A stretch of 37,808 nucleotides of DNA from Nitrospinaceae bacterium (GTDB lineage Bacteria > Nitrospinota > Nitrospinia > Nitrospinales > VA-1), in assembly GCA_029261455.1 (NCBI GenBank), contig JAJDBH010000011.1:1-37808 (forward strand). The letters are read 5' to 3'. The notes beneath the pieces are model-generated. The model was not told the DNA's origin. It searched no databases and saw only the letters and a program-made list of their open reading frames with translations. The translations under genes and the position numbers were made by a program. This document shows, one piece after another, positions 30,649 through 37,808 of this stretch (positions are counted from its first letter, which is position 1; every line of letters begins with the position of its first letter).

Positions 30649-31570
30649 TTTAAGCAAAATGTTCACCTTGAGTAATCTTGCAGCAGAACGAAAAGAGGAA
30701 GGCAAATCTCCAAAGGAGGCGCGCTCTTACAAATTGAATGAACTGATTATTGAAAGTCCTTCCATGCGTCGAGGTTTCACTTATGACTCGGAAAATGCCA
30801 GGAATTTCGATCAGTCAAATGTAAATAAAGCCAAAGTGGGTGTTAAAGAGCTTCTTAAAGATACTCTGGATAAGGCGAAAAGACAGGCTACGGATATTAA
30901 AGCTCATGCTCAAAAGCAAGGTTATGATGAAGGTTATGCCGAGAGCTTTAAAAAAGGAGAAGATGCCTCCCGGGAGGAATTCCAACCGTTCTTAAAAACG
31001 ATAGAGGGTTTGATTTCAGATTTGACCAGCTTTCGCAAAGATATGTATGACAAGGGAGAGCGGGAGATGGTCGAAATGGTGGTTGGTTTGGCGAAGAAGG
31101 TCATTCACTTTGAATTTTCCACTCGTGATGATGCTGTGCAGGAGATGATTCGTCTGGCAGTTCAATCGGTGCTTGACCGTGAATCGATGGTTATAAAAAT
31201 TAATCCTACAGATAAAGGATATGCTGAGAGCTTTCGTCCAGAATTGCATCATTTATTTAGTGAGATAAAAAATATTACTTTTGAGGCGCATTCCGGGGTA
31301 GAGCGAGGTGGATGTGTTGTGGAAACCAATTTTGGCGTGGTCGATGCGAGGATTGACAAATTGGGCGAGCAGATGGATCGTATCCTCAACCTTGCTCCTC
31401 CCGTTCCCGAGGAATTGGCTTCTGCAGCAAGTGTGAAAACGGAGCCAGCTGTTGAAGAGGACTCTGAAGACGAAAAAAAACAACCTGAAAAGAATGAAAT
31501 TTCTGCAGATGATCAAACCCAGTTGGATGAGAGTGGTGCAGAAACTGAACCTCCTGAAGAAACGAGTTGA
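30641..31570 (+). CDS. fliH: Flagellar export apparatus protein FliH with acidic C-terminal tail
   Basis: 309 residues, against 220-260 in most bacteria. The N-terminal part has FliN/FliG-proximal charged helices and the glycine-repeat-like GYDEGYAESFKKGEDASREEF. The VMD/V-type ATPase stator-like core follows (MVEMVVGLAKKVIHFEFSTRDDAVQEMIRLAVQSVL), then GGCVVETNFGVVDARIDKLGEQMDRI. After about residue 250 a Glu/Asp/Pro-rich tail of about 60 residues has no match in common FliH. FliH regulates the FliI ATPase and docks the FliH-FliI complex to FliN. The start TTG 30641 is preceded by GGAGGAG with ideal spacing and overlaps the fliG end. Because the partner fliI is interrupted, FliH function may depend on readthrough. 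Confidence 0.9.
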   Translation: MSDLSKMFTLSNLAAERKEEGKSPKEARSYKLNELIIESPSMRRGFTYDSENARNFDQSNVNKAKVGVKELLKDTLDKAKRQATDIKAHAQKQGYDEGYAESFKKGEDASREEFQPFLKTIEGLISDLTSFRKDMYDKGEREMVEMVVGLAKKVIHFEFSTRDDAVQEMIRLAVQSVLDRESMVIKINPTDKGYAESFRPELHHLFSEIKNITFEAHSGVERGGCVVETNFGVVDARIDKLGEQMDRILNLAPPVPEELASAASVKTEPAVEEDSEDEKKQPEKNEISADDQTQLDESGAETEPPEETS

Positions 31571-31576
31571 TAAATT

Positions 31577-32896
31577 ATGGATGCTGTAATTGATTTAAAA
31601 AAATATAGTTCCTTTATAAATAAAACCGATTTCGTTAAGAAAACGGGAAAGGTGAATCGCATTATCGGTTTGGTCATTGAAGGTGATGGTCCGGCGGTAT
31701 CAGTGGGAAGCCTCTGCACTATATACCCCAGTAACCGGCCGTCTATTCAGGCTCAGGTGGTAGGGTTTCAAGACAAGAGAATTTTATTGATGCCCTTGGG
31801 AGATATAATGGGAATTGAACCCGGGAGCATTATCGAGGCCACAGAAGAATACCCAACTTATCAAGTGGGTAATGCACTGATTGGAAGAATTATTGATGGT
31901 AATGGTGAGCCTATTGACGGTAAAGGGCCAATTCCTACGGGTGTTGAATATCCGCTGATGGGTAAACCGATGAATCCTTTGGATCGAAAACGTTTGAGAG
32001 AGCCACTGGATATTGGAGTTCGGTCAATCAATGGACTGCTATCTTTTGCCAAAGGTCAGAGATTGGGAATTCTAGCTGGTACAGGTGTTGGTAAGTCGGT
32101 CTTGATGGGAATGATCGCCCGCAATACCAATGCTGATGTCAACGTGATCGCGCTTATTGGTGAAAGGGGCAGGGAAGTAAAAGAGTTTATAGAAGAGAAC
32201 CTCGGTGAAGAAGGCTTGAAAAGGTCTGTAGTGATAGCGGCTGCTTCTGACCAGCCTCCGCTTGTCCGATTACGAGGGGCCTATATTGCTACGACCATCG
32301 CTGAATATTTTCGCGATCAAGGAAACGATGTTATGTTAATGATGGATTCAGTCACTCGCTTTGCTCTGGCGCAAAGAGAGATCGGTCTTTCTGTGGGTGA
32401 GCCTCCCACAACACGTGGATTTACACCGTCGGTATTTTCCTTGCTACCAAAACTATTGGAACGTGCGGGAACTTCTTCTGGAGAAGGTTCAATAACGGGG
32501 CTTTACACAGTTTTGGTTGAGGGCGATGACTTAAACTAGCCAATATCTGATGCTGTGCGGGCCATCCTCGATGGACATATTGTTCTGAGTCGTGACTTGG
32601 CTTCACACAATCATTATCCAGCCATAGATATTCTGAATAGTGTCAGTCGTCTGATGATTGATGTTGTCTCCAAGGAACATTATGATTTATCTATGAAATT
32701 TAAGGATATTTTAGCAACGTATAAATCGGCCGAAGACTTGATCAATATTGGAGCTTATACACGTGGTAGTAATCCAAAGATTGACCATGCCATTCAAAAA
32801 TATGATCTCATGATTCCTTACCTCAGGCAGGGAATAGCAGAAAGTGTTGACTGGAGAACCAGTATGAATGAATTGAAAAATATTCTGGAGAGTTGA
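31577..32896 (+). pseudogene. fliI: Flagellum-specific ATPase FliI, interrupted by one in-frame TAG
   Basis: A single frame of 440 codons encodes a full FliI except for TAG at 32537-32539 (codon 321). Before it come the N-terminal beta barrel, GVRSINGLLSFAKGQRLGI, Walker A AGTGVGKS (167-174), LIGERGREV, Walker B VMLMMDSVTRFA and LLPKLLERAG, up to LVEGDDLN. After it PISDAVRAILDGHIVLSRDLASHNHYPAIDILNSVSR continues in the same frame to the family end. Homologues have Glu at this spot (EGDDMNEPI), so GAG to TAG is a one-base change. The truncated 320-residue product would lose the last 119 residues, including part of the nucleotide-site surroundings and the whole C-terminal domain. Internal restart at GTG 32555 has no ribosome site. 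It is a pseudogene, a sequence error, or a readthrough gene; I cannot decide which. The operon is otherwise intact. Confidence 0.9.
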
Positions 32897-32898
32897 TT

Positions 32899-33333
32899 TT
32901 GAGTTTCCGATTCGAAACCATACTTCGTTTAAATAAAAAGAAGGAAGACCTTCTTCAGAGAGATATGGGCCAGATCAACGTCCATTATCAACGGCAACAG
33001 GATCGCCAACAGTTTATGCAGGATGCCACAGAGGCAAGTAAAGATGAGTTGAACCAAAAGAAAAGATCAGGGGTTAGCGTTGAAACAATGATCTTGTATG
33101 ATAACTTTGCCAGAGGAACCCGAACTCAAGTTGAGAAGCAAAGTAAAATCATTTCTGAAATTAATACCAAGCTGGAGGCCAAGCGAGAAGAGGTGGTAGA
33201 AGCAATGCGCAAGCGCCGGACGATGGAAATTTTGAAAGAAAGAGATATGTTAAAAGAACGAAAAGTCAGGGAAAGGAAGGAAACGGCAATTCTGGATGAG
33301 GTGGCTTCTAATCTCTGGATGAGAAAAACTTAA
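32899..33333 (+). CDS. fliJ: Flagellar export chaperone FliJ
   Basis: 144 residues, the usual size. It is almost entirely coiled coil: FRFETILRLNKKKEDLLQRDM at the N-terminus, then long Lys/Glu/Gln/Arg helices to the end, as in FliJ and the gamma subunit of rotary ATPases. FliJ inserts into the FliI hexamer and couples it to FlhA. I choose TTG 32899 with GGAG eight bases before it; TTG 32893 is possible but too close to that site. It begins two bases after the end of the fliI frame, so its translation depends on ribosomes that reach that end. If the TAG in fliI is real, polar effects on fliJ are expected unless readthrough or the GGAG alone suffices. Confidence 0.82.
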   Translation: MSFRFETILRLNKKKEDLLQRDMGQINVHYQRQQDRQQFMQDATEASKDELNQKKRSGVSVETMILYDNFARGTRTQVEKQSKIISEINTKLEAKREEVVEAMRKRRTMEILKERDMLKERKVRERKETAILDEVASNLWMRKT

Positions 33334-33340
33334 GGGGCAT

Positions 33341-33964
33341 ATGATGAAGTTTAAAGCGATTTTTATTGTTCTGATAGCGACAGCCATTATTCCAGGGGCA
33401 CACCTTTCTGGATACTTGGATTCTGATATGGCTTTTGCTCAGGTGAAACAAATCGATGAGAAGACGGGCAAAGTTCGGGCAGAGGACAAGACCTTGCCTA
33501 TAGAAGAACAGGAGAAAGAAAAAATCCAATTGCCGGGTCAGGCGCCTGCAGTCAGCCCTGAAACTTTCAGGATGATAGAAACCATAGAGAATAAGAATCG
33601 CGAACTTAAAAAAAGGGAAGAAGAATTGCGACTCAAGGAAGTTCGCTTGGAGGCATTAGAAGCTAAAGTCCGGAAGGACCTGGAAAAAATTGAGAAAAGC
33701 CTCTCAGAATCAAAAGAGCAAATGGGAGCTCAAGACGAGAAGACCAAAGAGAATGTGGCGGCTTTGATAAAAGTTTATTCCAGTATGAAACCGGAAGAAG
33801 CGGCTAATCTGGTTGAAGCTATAGACGAAGAACTTGCTTTGAAAATTGTTTCTGGAATGAAAAGTAAAATTGCAGGACAAGTTTTAAGTAAAGTAGATGT
33901 TAAAGTTGCCAAGCGAATCAGTGAGAAATTAGCCGGCAAGAGAGAGAAATCCAAAGGCAACTAG
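33341..33964 (+). CDS. motE: MotE-like periplasmic protein (MgtE-N/FliG-M-like fold)
   Basis: 207 residues. A signal or anchor segment comes first (KAIFIVLIATAIIPGAHLSG, with AFA before QVKQID around 33), then a Lys/Glu coiled coil at about 75-130. A compact C-terminal domain follows: VAALIKVYSSMKPEEAANLVEAIDEELALKIVSGMKSKIAGQVLSKVDVKVAKRISEKLAG. This domain matches the MgtE N-terminal/FliG-middle-like fold of MotE, which in Sinorhizobium helps MotC fold in the periplasm. Proteins of this kind sit after fliJ in many flagellar operons. The start is ATG 33341 with AAGGGG upstream. It is the last gene of the operon, 7 bases after fliJ. The gene symbol follows family assignment, not experiment. 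No clear terminator follows in the 44 bases to the convergent DUF502 gene. Confidence 0.8.
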   Translation: MMKFKAIFIVLIATAIIPGAHLSGYLDSDMAFAQVKQIDEKTGKVRAEDKTLPIEEQEKEKIQLPGQAPAVSPETFRMIETIENKNRELKKREEELRLKEVRLEALEAKVRKDLEKIEKSLSESKEQMGAQDEKTKENVAALIKVYSSMKPEEAANLVEAIDEELALKIVSGMKSKIAGQVLSKVDVKVAKRISEKLAGKREKSKGN

Positions 33965-34008
33965 TGGGTTGATGAAAAGCTGTTTTCGAAACCTTCGGTG
34001 ATAGCAGT

Positions 34009-34653
34009 TTAGCCTTTCAAGCTCGGGGATGTGTCGAGCGACTCAGGACTGGTCATGCCAAATGATATGATCATCTTCAAACCTTCCTCCACAGACATCT
34101 CCATAGGAATAGCGTCCTTCTCCGGGATCATGAATAAGAATCCTGTAGTGGGATTGGGTGAGGTGGGGACAAATACATTCAACATTTTTTCGCCTGCCGC
34201 ATCTTCAATGCCATTTGGTGTGTCACAACATACGATCCCCAGAGTTTTTAGTGGTTCGCGTGGGTAGGTGATGAGTACCATTTTTTGAAAACTGGCAGTT
34301 TCGGTCAGGGAGAGTGTGTCCACAACCTTTTTGATACTCGTATAAATAACTCGAACCACCGGAATTTTGTGGAGGAAATTTTCTCCCATGACCACAATTT
34401 TCTTTCCGATAAAGTTTGTTCCAAATAGTCCCACCCCAATAATAAACAGAACGAGCAGGAGAAATCCCATACCCGGAATATTTAACTCTTCCATCAAGTG
34501 TAGGATTTGAGGCCCAAAAATTCCCTTGATCACCGGTGCCATGGCTCTGTCTACACGGGTGATGACAAAGGACAGGATCATATAGGTCAGACCTGCTGGA
34601 ATTGTCACGAGTAACCCGGCGATCAGGTTTTTTTTGAATGCTTTTTTAAACAT
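34009..34653 (-). CDS. DUF502 family inner-membrane protein
   Basis: 214 residues. Two membrane segments near the N-terminus, KNLIAGLLVTIPAGLTYMILSFVI and GMGFLLLVLFIIGVGLFGTNFIG, sit around the DUF502 signature. VVRVIYTSIKKVVDTLS, FQKMVLITYPREPLKTLGIVC and NVFVPTSPNPTTGFLFMIPE are the strongly conserved family blocks. The start is ATG 34653 with AGGAAA eight bases upstream; a TTG at 34674 is less likely. DUF502 proteins occur widely next to many functions and their role is not established. Here the gene ends the mshL-mshM-mshN-like run and converges on motE. It may simply be co-transcribed with the pilus genes. The C-terminal tail after about 195 (GMTSPESLDTSPSLKG) is polar and not conserved. 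Confidence 0.87.
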   Translation of the reverse strand: MFKKAFKKNLIAGLLVTIPAGLTYMILSFVITRVDRAMAPVIKGIFGPQILHLMEELNIPGMGFLLLVLFIIGVGLFGTNFIGKKIVVMGENFLHKIPVVRVIYTSIKKVVDTLSLTETASFQKMVLITYPREPLKTLGIVCCDTPNGIEDAAGEKMLNVFVPTSPNPTTGFLFMIPEKDAIPMEMSVEEGLKMIISFGMTSPESLDTSPSLKG

Positions 34654-34681
34654 AGAAAGTTTCCTATGACCCAACTTTCTT

Positions 34682-35911
34682 TTACTTCAGGGTCGCAATA
34701 TGTTTTTTGACTTGAACGGACAGTGTTGGGTGACTGGCTGAGGCCAACTCTACAAAGCTTTGATAAAAATGAATTGCAGACTTAATGTTTCCCTCTCCTT
34801 CGTATAATACCGCAAGATTGTAGTGGGTGCCTGCATGAGCCGGATTGATTGCGAGAGCATGGTTTAAAACAGTTTTGGCTCTCTCCATTTGACCCGTACG
34901 TTTATAGACTACAGCCAGGTTGTTCAACGCCTCCAAGTTCTCAGGATCAATTGAGGTCGCTTTCTGATAATTTCTGATGGCTCCCAGGAAATCTTTTTTT
35001 GCGTAGTATACCACGCCAATATTGTTATATGGTTTTGCGTACTCAGGGTTTAAATCTATGGCTTTGAGAAACTCTTCGATGGCCTGATCGTATTGGCGCA
35101 ATTCTTTATAGATCACACCTATATTATTGTAAATATCGGGATTATTAGCATTGAGTTTTGCTGCCTTGGAATAATTCTTCAATGCCTTATCCCAATTCCT
35201 AGACTGCTGATAAAAAATAGCCCGGTTGAAATAATGGACACTGTCCTTAACTATATCTGGCCCAGGTCTTTTCGGAGGCGAGAATGTGTCAGTTTTAGGA
35301 GTGGTAGTCTTGGCCGAAATTTCAGGAGCTTTTGTTGAACCCGAAGATTTGATTTTCATCGAGGGCTCTGTTTCAGCTTTTACCTTTTCTTCGAAGTCCA
35401 TCACCTCGGAGTTCTTCCCTGTAGGTTCTTCCTGAGTTGGCTCCTCTATGGTTTCTTCTGGTTCCTTTTTAGGCCCAGGCACTGGCTTGGGGCCGAACTC
35501 CTCCACTTCATCTTCTGGGACAGTGACTTCAGACATTCCAGGCCCGATCAACGGAATATTTTCAGGTTCCTTTGCGGGAAGTGCACTTGGAGTGGCAGGT
35601 GGGGCTGGAGGCACTGGAGGAGCCGGTCGGCTTGGAACCGGTTGTGGAACAGTTTTAACGGGAGGGGCCTCTGCTACGACCGGAGGTTTTATTGGTTGTG
35701 GATTTCTATTTGAGCCAAAAGGGTTTGCTAGTAGTAAATAGGCCAAAAGCGTAGCTGGTATAACGATGAGGAATACAAACCGTTTTACTTCTTTGGGATC
35801 AAACTTAGGTTTGCCTTTGGAGCCCAGATTTTTGAGAAGATTGATTCCTGGAGCGACGTTGAGGGATTTTTCTTTAATGGCCTTCTTAAGGCTGTCTGCA
35901 ATCAGGCTCAA
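34682..35911 (-). CDS. MshN-like TPR protein of the MSHA pilus locus
   Basis: 409 residues. A cytoplasmic N-terminal stretch (MSLIADSLKKAIKEKSL) precedes one membrane segment at about 44-64 (RFVFLIVIPATLLAYLLLANP). A long Pro/Glu/Lys-rich linker (about 70-215) spans the periplasm. Five or more TPR units lie in the last 190 residues, such as NPDIYNNIGVIYKELRQYDQAIEEFLKAIDLNPEYAKPY. MshN of Vibrio has the same plan of membrane anchor, linker and TPRs, and follows mshM as here. The start is TTG 35911, preceded by AGAGGGG. It begins 12 bases after the MshM-like gene. It probably helps assemble or anchor a type IV pilus complex at the inner membrane. The identification rests on synteny and layout more than on sequence identity. 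Confidence 0.78.
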   Translation of the reverse strand: MSLIADSLKKAIKEKSLNVAPGINLLKNLGSKGKPKFDPKEVKRFVFLIVIPATLLAYLLLANPFGSNRNPQPIKPPVVAEAPPVKTVPQPVPSRPAPPVPPAPPATPSALPAKEPENIPLIGPGMSEVTVPEDEVEEFGPKPVPGPKKEPEETIEEPTQEEPTGKNSEVMDFEEKVKAETEPSMKIKSSGSTKAPEISAKTTTPKTDTFSPPKRPGPDIVKDSVHYFNRAIFYQQSRNWDKALKNYSKAAKLNANNPDIYNNIGVIYKELRQYDQAIEEFLKAIDLNPEYAKPYNNIGVVYYAKKDFLGAIRNYQKATSIDPENLEALNNLAVVYKRTGQMERAKTVLNHALAINPAHAGTHYNLAVLYEGEGNIKSAIHFYQSFVELASASHPTLSVQVKKHIATLK

Positions 35912-35923
35912 GAGATGCCCCTC

Positions 35924-37480
35924 TCAACCGGTGGTGGATACGGATAATAGTATGGGCTTCCGGCCTGAAAACTTTAACGCTTTCAAGTTCACTTTCGCGG
36001 AGTTAAGATCTTTAAACGGACCCACATAAACAATATACCAGTATTGTCCGGCCGAAACTGCTTTTTTCCAGAACGCGTCAAACCCTGCGGTGGTTAACTT
36101 TTCCACATGTTCATTTGCTTCCGTTTGGTTTTTTAGTGAGTAGACCTGAATGCGATAGTTTCCTCCCTGCTTGACGACCGGATTACTAGCCGGTTCTTGA
36201 GTCTTGGGAGCGGGTGATTCTAAAACTGGTTGAGCCGTGTCAGGTTCTTCTGGTTTCAATTGTGGTTCCGGTGTTGTTGGTGTCAGAGATGATGTTTTCG
36301 ATACCCCTCCCTTATTTTGTTTTGGTTCGGGTGCCGAAGGCTCTGGCAAAGCGGGTTTCTTTATTTCTTCTGGGATTGCTTTAGGGGTGTTACCGAAGCT
36401 TGCTTTGCGAATTATTTTGTCCTGTAGTAGAGATAAGTTTATTTGCCCCGGTTCCATTTTAGAAAGGATGAAGAATGTCAACCCGGCAATGAAAAATAGC
36501 AAAGAAGCTACCAAGGGTAGTTGTGTTTGCAAAAAGCGTTTTAAAAAGTAGTTTTTATTCTCTTCGCCCAGAAGGCTCTTAATAGCTTCTCGCACATATT
36601 GTTTGTCAACTTCATCGACTTGGGCGTTATATCCTGCAAGTAAAGCCCGGTCACAAACCAGATTTATCAGGCGAGGATAGCCTTTCGAGTATTTGAAAAT
36701 CTCATTGAGAGCTGATTTTGTAAAGTTGACTTGGGAAGCCGCGCCAGCAACAAGAATTCGATGAGCAATATAATTTTTTGCCTCTTCCTGAGTCAGGGGG
36801 GAAATTTTATAACGGATCGAAATTCTTTGGTTCAATTGCTTTAAGGCGGGGAGCTTCAGTTTTTCGTTCAGTTCAAGTTGTCCTACAAAAATGATCTGCA
36901 GGAGCTTTTCCTTTTCAGTCTCAAGATTGGATAGAATGCGAAGCTGTTCCATAACATCCAGAGACAGGTTTTGAGCTTCATCGACAATCACTACCGTGGA
37001 TTTTCCCTGTTCGTGTTGATCAAGAAGAAATGCGTTCAAGGCATCGATCAATTCTATTTTAGAAGCATTGTTAATCCAAACGAGATCGTTCTGTTGTAAG
37101 TCTTCATAAGAAGGTTCCAATTCGATAGCGATCTCTTCGCCGGTAAAGCCATCTTCAATCATTCCTACGGGTTGTCTTGAATGGAGAGATTTAATACTAA
37201 GGTCTTGCACAATATTTCTTAACAGGTCCATATCAGAAAGCATGGGGTTCAGAATGAGGGCGACTTCGACATTTTCATCAAGTCTGTCCAGCAGGCAACG
37301 GCATAACGTAGTTTTTCCAGTTCCAACATCACCGGCAATGACCATAAAACCTTCCCTTTGCTTGATGCCATAGAGCATATGATCTAGGGCTCCTTGATAT
37401 TGCTTGCTCAGGTAAAGGAACTTTGGGTCCGGCGTTAGGCTGAACGGCTTTTCCTTAAACCGGTAAAAATTTTCGTACAT
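35924..37480 (-). CDS. MshM/ExeA-like AAA+ ATPase with transmembrane and SPOR domains
   Basis: 518 residues. The N-terminal ExeA/MshM-type ATPase has Walker A GDVGTGKTT (50-58), the YENFYRFKEKPFSLTPDPKFLYLS leader of the family, Walker B STVVIVDEAQNLS and a sensor FVGQLELNEKL. It continues with RISIRYKISPLT and GYPRLINLVCDRALLAGY. A membrane segment (LPLVASLLFFIAGLTFFILSKM) lies at about 318-340. A Pro/Lys/Glu linker follows, and then a SPOR domain over the last 75 residues (NYRIQVYSLKNQTEANEHVEKLTTAGFDAFW...YIVYVGPF). MshM and ExeA prepare the envelope for secretin passage through peptidoglycan. SPOR binds denuded glycan, so it could replace the peptidoglycan-binding module of ExeA/GspA. It begins six bases after the mshL stop. 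Confidence 0.87.
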   Translation of the reverse strand: MYENFYRFKEKPFSLTPDPKFLYLSKQYQGALDHMLYGIKQREGFMVIAGDVGTGKTTLCRCLLDRLDENVEVALILNPMLSDMDLLRNIVQDLSIKSLHSRQPVGMIEDGFTGEEIAIELEPSYEDLQQNDLVWINNASKIELIDALNAFLLDQHEQGKSTVVIVDEAQNLSLDVMEQLRILSNLETEKEKLLQIIFVGQLELNEKLKLPALKQLNQRISIRYKISPLTQEEAKNYIAHRILVAGAASQVNFTKSALNEIFKYSKGYPRLINLVCDRALLAGYNAQVDEVDKQYVREAIKSLLGEENKNYFLKRFLQTQLPLVASLLFFIAGLTFFILSKMEPGQINLSLLQDKIIRKASFGNTPKAIPEEIKKPALPEPSAPEPKQNKGGVSKTSSLTPTTPEPQLKPEEPDTAQPVLESPAPKTQEPASNPVVKQGGNYRIQVYSLKNQTEANEHVEKLTTAGFDAFWKKAVSAGQYWYIVYVGPFKDLNSAKVNLKALKFSGRKPILLSVSTTG

Positions 37481-37486
37481 TAAGCC

Positions 37487-37808
37487 TTACCTTTTGAATG
37501 TTGGGTTTACAAGCTGGTCGTTTTTGGTGTTATAGCCCATATTTCTGAGGCGGTTGCTTTCAGCGTTGAATTTTGTGTCAACGGCTTGACCTGCCATGAT
37601 TTCGGGTGTCAGCATGATAACCAGTTCAGTTTTTGATTCGGTTTCATTGTTCCAGTGAAACAGGTCCCCGATATAAGGGATGGCCCCCAAAAGAGGAACT
37701 GAATCGTCATCCACCACTTTTTTGGTTTTCATCAATCCACCGATGACAATGGTCTGCCCGTGTTGGGAGAGAACCACGTTGTTGGATTCACGGACATCAA
37801 GGATAGGC
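37487..37808 (-). CDS. mshL: MSHA/type IV pilus secretin, C-terminal part (mshL-like, truncated by window edge)
   Basis: About 107 codons of a secretin C-terminus read in from the right edge; the start lies outside. PILDVRESNNVVLSQHGQTIVIGGLMK is the strongly conserved secretin motif (DVRE..., GQTxVIGGL). Next come the VDDDSVPLLGAIPYIGDLFHWNNETESKTELVIMLTPEI segment that closes the beta barrel (LGDIPxLGxLF) and a short variable tail (ESNRLRNMGYNTKNDQLVNPTFKR). Together with the ATPase and TPR genes after it, this fits mshL-mshM-mshN order, so MshL is preferred to GspD or PilQ; the assignment is provisional because the N0/N1 domains are not visible. It forms the outer-membrane channel for the pilus. 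Confidence 0.85.
   Translation of the reverse strand, partial: PILDVRESNNVVLSQHGQTIVIGGLMKTKKVVDDDSVPLLGAIPYIGDLFHWNNETESKTELVIMLTPEIMAGQAVDTKFNAESNRLRNMGYNTKNDQLVNPTFKR

Noticed and set aside
32537-32539. TAG as a sense codon throughout the genome (e.g. pyrrolysine or amber recoding)
   Set aside because: At least seven intact genes in the window end in TAG (kelch, GT2, CDGSH, the 71-residue orphan, GT9, HD-GYP, MotE), so TAG works as a stop; only local readthrough remains possible.
32555-32896. Independent 113-residue gene starting at GTG 32555
   Set aside because: It is the in-frame remainder of FliI with no ribosome site before the GTG; annotated as part of the interrupted fliI.
35448-35741. 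Gly/Ser-rich plus-strand frame of 97 residues
   Set aside because: It is the reverse reading of the Pro-rich linker of the MshN-like gene.
1-37808. tRNA, rRNA, CRISPR, IS elements, attachment sites or prophage genes
   Set aside because: No clover-leaf-like sequences, direct-repeat arrays, transposase or integrase motifs were seen when reading the gaps and genes.

Overview
The window is about 37.8 kb of moderately AT-rich, densely coding chromosome from a Gram-negative (diderm) bacterium. That reading rests on heptosyltransferases of the LPS-core type, an outer-membrane secretin, sigma-54 regulation and a flagellar basal-body operon. The gene style (HD-GYP, GGDEF and HDOD proteins, an AMIN-TPR protein, FlrBC-type regulators, MSHA-type pilus genes) would fit Nitrospinota or a deltaproteobacterial-grade lineage. 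That placement is inference, because no marker gene here fixes it. I saw no rRNA, tRNA, CRISPR array, insertion sequence or prophage.

Left part (1-16.4 kb): a truncated kelch-repeat protein ends in a strong terminator and is followed by a secreted AttH/CrtC-like lipocalin. Next comes a mosaic cell-surface polysaccharide region with genes on both strands. It holds a nucleotide-sugar SDR with an adjoining cupin (together resembling a split CapF/WbjC), a GT2 and three GT4 glycosyltransferases, two GT9 heptosyltransferases, and two ArnT/PMT-like membrane glycosyltransferases. Several 3' ends meet or overlap convergently. Embedded in it are a TIGR01777 SDR fused to an SRPBCC domain, a double-CDGSH iron-sulfur protein, and a 71-residue orphan gene. 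The orphan has a near-consensus sigma-54 promoter and a perfect 11-bp palindrome at enhancer distance.

Middle part (16.5-24.5 kb): a large M20 metallopeptidase is preceded by a coupled 34-codon ORF. A c-di-GMP group follows: an HD-GYP phosphodiesterase-type protein converging on an overlapping HDOD and GAF-GGDEF pair. An 884-residue exported AMIN-TPR protein comes next.

Right part (24.6-37.8 kb): a PAS histidine kinase and a sigma-54 response regulator (FlrB/FlrC type) lie directly upstream of a sigma-54 promoter that heads flgC-fliF-fliG-fliH-fliI-fliJ-motE. The operon lacks flgB and fliE at their usual place. Its fliI is interrupted by a single in-frame TAG at the conserved Glu of the DD(M/L)NEP motif, although the frame is intact on both sides. 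On the opposite strand at the right edge lie mshL (partial), an MshM/ExeA ATPase with a SPOR domain, an MshN-like TPR protein and a DUF502 membrane protein, an MSHA/type IV pilus assembly locus.

The strongest leads are the fliI nonsense codon, the sigma-54 promoter and palindrome in front of the small orphan gene, and the sigma-54 promoter of the flagellar operon beside its likely activator.
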